Origin: Myxococcales bacterium
GTDB lineage: Bacteria > Myxococcota > Polyangia > Polyangiales > Polyangiaceae
Assembly (NCBI GenBank): GCA_003151595.1
Contig: PLXW01000187.1
Coordinates: forward strand, 1 to 20,472
DNA length: 20,472 nucleotides
Direction: 5' to 3'
The notes below the pieces were generated by a model that saw only the letters and a list, made by a program, of their open reading frames with translations, was not told where the DNA came from and did no database searches. The translations under genes and the position numbers were made by a program. Positions 16,912-20,472 of this stretch are shown one piece after another. Position 1 is the first letter of the stretch. Each line of letters begins with the position of its first letter.

Positions 16912-19053
16912 TCAGTCGCCCGGGCTGAAGATGACGGGATAGACGACCGTGACGATGCCGCCTTCCGGTTGCGGGAAGCTCAGGTTCCCGAAGCCGCGGA
17001 CGACGCACGACACGACGCTCGCATCCGGCAAGTCCGACCCGCCGTCCGAGGCGGTCGATACCGCGCCCGAGCGATCGATGACGAACTTCACCGCGACGCG
17101 ACCCTGAAGGTTCGGGTTCTGGCGCAGGCCGTTCTCGTAGCAGAGACGGAAACGACCGAAGTTCTGGCGAACGATGCGCTGGATGACCTCCGGCGGGAGT
17201 CGGCCGTTGACCTGCGTCGCGCCCTGACGGAGGGAGGGGGATCGCGTCTGGTGCGCGCCGCCCAGGCGTCCGTGGCCGTTGCCGAACCCTTGTCCGGTTC
17301 CGGTGCCGGCGCCGTGGCCGATCGTGCCGATGTTTCCGAGGCCGATGCCTTCACCGCGACCGCCGCCGCCTTCGCCGACGCCCGAGAGGCCGAGGCCGCC
17401 CGCGCCGAACGAGTCGCCGATCGTGTCGCCCCACATGTTGCCGCGGGCGCTCAGCGGATCGTTGCCGAGCGAGTCTTCGCGACCCCACGGCGCGGTCGGC
17501 GCGTTCGGGTCACCACCGGCTCCCGTATTGAGGAGGCCGATCATTCCGAACTCCGCCGCTTCACGCAGCGCCGCCTGGCGAGCGATGTGCGGGTCGGCGT
17601 TGTCTTGCGGACCTTGCACGCCGAACTTGTGACCCGTCGCCTGAGTGTTCGGATTCCCCATGGAACCCTCTTCGCCCTTGGCGCGCGTCCCCGTTCCGCC
17701 TTCCTTCTGATCGGCGGCGTTGTCGGCTTGCTCGGTCTCTTTCTCTTCCTGTTCGCGCTCGGCGGCGGCGTCCAGGTACTTCTGCATCATGAGCACTTGA
17801 TCGCGATCGATCGACTCGCTGTCGTCGAGGCTCATGCGCGGCATGAAGAACGCGAGCGACGCGACGATGCCCATGTGAAGCAGGAACGAGAGCCCGATGT
17901 AGACCATCGCGGTCGACTCGAAGCCCGCGCCCATGCCCGTCGCCACGGGCTTACCGGCGTTGACCGCCGCGACCTGGAAGACGATCTGCGAGCCTTCGAG
18001 CTCCATGCGCGCCTTCGCGCCTGCCGGCAGCTCGTACTCGTGCGCGCCCGAGAGCTCGCCCGAAGGACGCGCGCGCCCCGACGTGATCAAATCCTGGAAC
18101 GAGATGCGCCCCTGGCCCGGCACATCGACGTAGCCGCTCGACCGCGGCAGCATCACGAGCGCCGCGCTCATCCCGCGCGCGACGACGATCGGCGCTCGCG
18201 TGGTCCCGAGCGTCTCGCTGGGGATGAAGTAGTCGCAGGCGACGTTGTTCGTCTGCTCCTCACCCACGTAAAACGATCGCGGCGGGGTCAGATGGGAGAC
18301 ATGCAGGACGTTCGTGTCCCACATGACCATGACTTCGATCGCCGCGAGGTGCGGGACTTCGACCTCGTCCGGGTTCACGTCGGGACCCGACTTCACCATC
18401 TGGTAGGTGAAGGGCTGGTTCGGATCGATATCCATCTGCCCGGGGTGCCCGTACGCGGGGGGCGCGGGGACGGCCTGCGCGACGAACGGATTGCCTTGCG
18501 GCGGCGGCGGCGCGGCCTGCGCGAACGGGTTCGCGATCGCGGGGGGCGGCGGCGGCGCGTACGGATTCCCGCTCGACGGAGCGGCCGGCGCGAACGGATT
18601 CGGCGCGGCGTCTTGCTGATACTCGGCGCGTCGCGACGACGGCGGAGGGGGCGGTGCCGAAACGGGCGCCGGCGGTGGAGCCGATTGCACGGCCTGCGCG
18701 ACCGGCGGCGGCGCAGCGCTCGTCGCGCCCGCGACTTCCGCGTTCTCGAGCTGAATCAACGTCGAGCCGATCTGAATCTGATCGCCCGGTCGAATCTTGC
18801 ACTTGTTGACCCGCTGGCCGTTCACGAGCGTCCCCGGCTCGTTGCCAAGATCGATCAGCGTGATGTCCGACGGCGAGGCGACCTCGATGACGGCGTGCAT
18901 GCGCGACGCGAGATCGTCATCGACGCGAAGATGACTCCGCGGATCCTTCCCGACCTTGACGATGTCCTGAACGATCGTGTCACGCCGAACGAGGGCGTCG
19001 CCCTGATACAGCGCAAACGTGAGCGCGACCTTCGCCTTACCCTGGCTATCCAT
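16912..19053 (-). CDS. gltG: FHA - transmembrane - AgmX/PglI C-terminal domain protein, GltG-like
   Basis: A 713-residue protein. I chose ATG 19053 over TTG 19059 because GGAAGG (19060-19065) is well spaced for it. An N-terminal cytoplasmic FHA domain (about residues 8-105: GKDPRSHLRVDDD, ASRMH, LVNGQRV) should bind phospho-threonine. A Pro/Ala linker carries four NPF/NPY motifs (152, 163, 175, 188). After a second folded region (about 210-375) comes one transmembrane helix (382-404). The periplasmic half contains a charged stretch, a Trp/Gly motif (ARGNMWGD), a long Gly-rich segment and a C-terminal AgmX/PglI (TonB-C-like) domain (about 620-713) with paired Cys638 and Cys683 and the pattern GRVAVKFVIDRSGAV. 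In M. xanthus such proteins (GltG, GltJ) cross the inner membrane and pass force or signals to the envelope. It follows the small secreted protein gene by 80 bases and ends at a terminator. Confidence 0.9.
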   Translation of the reverse strand: MDSQGKAKVALTFALYQGDALVRRDTIVQDIVKVGKDPRSHLRVDDDLASRMHAVIEVASPSDITLIDLGNEPGTLVNGQRVNKCKIRPGDQIQIGSTLIQLENAEVAGATSAAPPPVAQAVQSAPPPAPVSAPPPPPSSRRAEYQQDAAPNPFAPAAPSSGNPYAPPPPPAIANPFAQAAPPPPQGNPFVAQAVPAPPAYGHPGQMDIDPNQPFTYQMVKSGPDVNPDEVEVPHLAAIEVMVMWDTNVLHVSHLTPPRSFYVGEEQTNNVACDYFIPSETLGTTRAPIVVARGMSAALVMLPRSSGYVDVPGQGRISFQDLITSGRARPSGELSGAHEYELPAGAKARMELEGSQIVFQVAAVNAGKPVATGMGAGFESTAMVYIGLSFLLHMGIVASLAFFMPRMSLDDSESIDRDQVLMMQKYLDAAAEREQEEKETEQADNAADQKEGGTGTRAKGEEGSMGNPNTQATGHKFGVQGPQDNADPHIARQAALREAAEFGMIGLLNTGAGGDPNAPTAPWGREDSLGNDPLSARGNMWGDTIGDSFGAGGLGLSGVGEGGGGRGEGIGLGNIGTIGHGAGTGTGQGFGNGHGRLGGAHQTRSPSLRQGATQVNGRLPPEVIQRIVRQNFGRFRLCYENGLRQNPNLQGRVAVKFVIDRSGAVSTASDGGSDLPDASVVSCVVRGFGNLSFPQPEGGIVTVVYPVIFSPGD

Positions 19054-19133
19054 CGTCAACCTTCCAGCGCCGAAGCGCGGGCCCGCTTACCTTCGAAGAG
19101 AAGAAAAAGAAGAAGACGCGACGCGGCTCGCGA

Positions 19134-19421
19134 TCACAAATTCTCGACGGACTTGAGCATCTCCGGCACGAACGAGGTGCGCGGACGAATCAGCGTGGTG
19201 CGAACCGGGCCCGGGCGAACGCGAATCGTCGCGTCGTTCGGTCCGAAGCCGCCGGCGCTGAGCGGGTCGTCCGAGAATTCGTAGCCGTAGCCTTCCTTGG
19301 TATCGCCGCCGGGCTTGCCGCCTGCTGCGGGTGCCGCGCCCGTCGCCTGCGCGAAAGCAGTCGACGAGAGGAGGAGAACGATCGCCACCAAACCCAAACC
19401 GAGCTTCGTTTGACGCATCAT
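19134..19421 (-). CDS. Small secreted protein, possibly GltF-like
   Basis: A 95-residue protein from ATG 19421. Two other in-frame ATGs exist: 19430 is only 1 base from the GAGGAG ribosome-binding site (19432-19437), and 19418 is 13 bases away, so 19421 (10 bases) fits best. A signal peptide (MRQTKLGLGLVAIVLLLSS then TAFAQA) predicts export. The mature chain of about 70 residues has a Gly/Pro/Ala N-terminus, a short acidic-aromatic patch (EGYGYEFSDD) and an ordered basic C-terminus (IRVRPGPVRTTLIRPRTSF, then VPEMLKSVENL). I do not recognise a named domain. Its position between a TPR gene and the FHA/AgmX gene is that of gltF in the M. xanthus cluster, but assignment rests on position. It has its own strong promoter and is likely co-transcribed with the FHA/AgmX gene. 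Confidence 0.8.
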   Translation of the reverse strand: MMRQTKLGLGLVAIVLLLSSTAFAQATGAAPAAGGKPGGDTKEGYGYEFSDDPLSAGGFGPNDATIRVRPGPVRTTLIRPRTSFVPEMLKSVENL

Positions 19422-19464
19422 GACGTGCATTCTCCTCGGAATTGTCCGCCCCGATTACAGTGCC

Positions 19465-19493
19465 ATTGTACCTGATACCACCGACTCCGTCAA
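19465..19493 (-). promoter_or_regulatory. Near-consensus sigma-70 promoter of the small protein - gltG-like unit
   Basis: On the minus strand, the -35 box TTGACG (19488-19493) and the -10 box TACAAT (19465-19470) each match the consensus at 5 of 6 positions and are exactly 17 bases apart. Transcription should start near 19458, about 37 bases upstream of ATG 19421. The surrounding 150 bases are visibly more A/T-rich than the coding DNA. This is the clearest promoter in the window. Confidence 0.75.
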
Positions 19494-19532
19494 ACCGATT
19501 GGCTCACCTAACGGACACTCTCTCGAGTCGGT
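19480..19532. repeat. Inverted repeat around the -35 region of the small-protein promoter
   Basis: Perfect 8-bp arms ACCGACTC (19480-19487) and GAGTCGGT (19525-19532) are separated by 37 bases. One arm lies in the promoter spacer next to the -35 box and the other lies upstream. A further GGACTCGAC at 19559-19567 resembles the first arm. These could be operator half-sites or a transcript structure from the upstream gene. Confidence 0.4.
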
Positions 19533-19583
19533 TGTTCCAAAATTCAGCCCAGATCGATCGGACTCGACCCAAGCTTCTCCTTA

Positions 19584-20472
19584 TTACTGATTCGGCGTAC
19601 CGGCCGCCGGGGGGGTCGCGGGCGCGGGAGCGGGAGCACCCGGAGCCGCCGCATTCGCGGGCGGAGGCGTCGTCGGCGTCGGGCCGCCGGCCGCATCGGT
19701 CGCGGGCGCGGGGGTCGACGGAGGGGGAGCGGCTGCGGGGTTCGCGCCCGGCAGCTGCAAGAAGACGATCGTGTCGTCGATGTCCTTCATGCGCTCGGTC
19801 GCGCGCTTCACGGCGCCGTCGTACTCGTTCTTCCCCTGCGCCTTGTCGACGAAGGACTGGAAGATCGTCTTGGCGGCCGAGAGCGACGCGATCGTCTTGT
19901 CTTTGTCGCCGCCCGACTTCGCCTTGTACTCCTGGGTGAGAATCCCCTCGTTGTAGTAGGCGTCGGGGCGCGACCCATCGAGCTTCTTGCACGTGTCGAG
20001 CTCGCCCTGAACGGCGGCGACCTGTGTGTCGTAGTTCGAGTCGTTGATCAGCCCGCGCATCGCCAAGGCGAGTCCGAGGTGCGCGTCGTAGTCGTTCGGG
20101 TGCATCTCGAGCGCCTTCTTGTAGGCGCCCTGCGCGGCATCGAACCCGCGGAACGAGAGGTTGACCGCGGCGTAGTTCATCTGCGCTTCGAAGAAGCGCG
20201 GATCGAGCTTGGCGGCGTTCGCGAACTCGAGCACCGCGCCGTTCACCTGACCGAGCTCGTTCTGAATGAGCCCCGCCGTGTTGTGAATCGGTGCGTACGC
20301 CGGGTTCTTGCGAATCGCTTGCGAGCACACGAGCGCGGAGAGCTCGAGCTGCTGCACGTCGGCGCGCTTCCCCATCGAGGCGTTCGTCGAGACGTGACGA
20401 CCGTGGCGCGTCGACTTCACCTGACCCGCGCGCTTCTTCGCCTGCTGGAAGTAGTAGAGCGCGAGCTGGTTG
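19584..20472 (-). CDS. C-terminal part of a TPR protein, possibly GltE/AglT-like (truncated by window edge)
   Basis: The frame is open to the right edge and ends at tandem stops TAA TAA (19581-19586), showing 296 residues; the true start lies outside the window. An internal Met at 20420 is not a likely start, because the upstream residues (LALYYFQQAKKRAGQ) continue the helical pattern. TPR units are evident: APIHNTAGLIQNELGQVNGA, FFEAQMNYAAVNLSFRGF, then DYDAHLGLALAMRG and PDAYYNEGILTQEYKA. The chain ends in an Ala/Pro-rich tail of about 65 residues. Lying first in a Glt-like order, it would correspond to gltE (aglT), a TPR lipoprotein, but the signal region that would show this is missing. 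The next gene has its own promoter, so read-through is not required. Confidence 0.85.
   Translation of the reverse strand, partial: NQLALYYFQQAKKRAGQVKSTRHGRHVSTNASMGKRADVQQLELSALVCSQAIRKNPAYAPIHNTAGLIQNELGQVNGAVLEFANAAKLDPRFFEAQMNYAAVNLSFRGFDAAQGAYKKALEMHPNDYDAHLGLALAMRGLINDSNYDTQVAAVQGELDTCKKLDGSRPDAYYNEGILTQEYKAKSGGDKDKTIASLSAAKTIFQSFVDKAQGKNEYDGAVKRATERMKDIDDTIVFLQLPGANPAAAPPPSTPAPATDAAGGPTPTTPPPANAAAPGAPAPAPATPPAAGTPNQ

Noticed and set aside
16969..19284. A 771-codon + strand frame opposite the FHA/AgmX gene.
   Set aside because: The minus frame has clear FHA, transmembrane and AgmX/PglI domains; the + frame is an Arg-rich shadow.

Overview
The window looks like chromosomal DNA of a high-GC Myxococcota bacterium, probably Polyangia. 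The signs are strong G/C bias at third codon positions, many TPR proteins, FHA domains, an AgmX/PglI-type C-terminal domain, an FHA-linked sigma-54 activator and a PEGA/TPR envelope protein. No RNA genes, insertion sequences, CRISPR arrays or phage genes were seen, and no gene-free stretch exceeds 300 bases.

Left end (1-1324, + strand): the Ala/Pro-rich C-terminus of a truncated gene, possibly a Ser/Thr kinase, is followed by a secreted TPR-PEGA protein with two C-terminal membrane segments. This unit converges, with only 9 bases between stop codons, on a minus-strand pair (1334-3969): an FHA/AAA+/Fis sigma-54 activator and a downstream lipoprotein of unknown function.

Main locus (4082-20472, all minus strand): read in the direction of transcription it holds (i) a TPR protein entering from the right edge, (ii) a 95-residue secreted protein behind a near-consensus sigma-70 promoter, (iii) an FHA - Pro-rich linker - single transmembrane - Gly-rich - AgmX/PglI-domain protein followed by a hairpin terminator, (iv) a TPR lipoprotein with its own probable promoter, and (v) one giant gene of 11,484 bp encoding a ~3,827-residue TPR solenoid. 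This content and order resemble the gltE-gltF-gltG-(gltH)-gltI part of the Myxococcus xanthus adventurous gliding (Glt/Agm) cluster, with the giant protein corresponding to AgmK/GltI. A TPR lipoprotein occupies the place of the expected beta-barrel, and no gltJ (agmX) follows.

Inferred joint role: an envelope-spanning complex. The giant TPR protein would be the cytoplasmic scaffold, the FHA/TM/AgmX protein would cross the inner membrane and read phospho-threonine, and the small secreted protein and TPR lipoprotein(s) would act in the periplasm or at the outer membrane. The most unusual points are a C-terminal domain of the giant protein that looks like an inactivated M48 metallopeptidase, a higher-order repeat inside its solenoid, and paired hairpins or dyads in front of both the giant gene and the sigma-54 activator gene.
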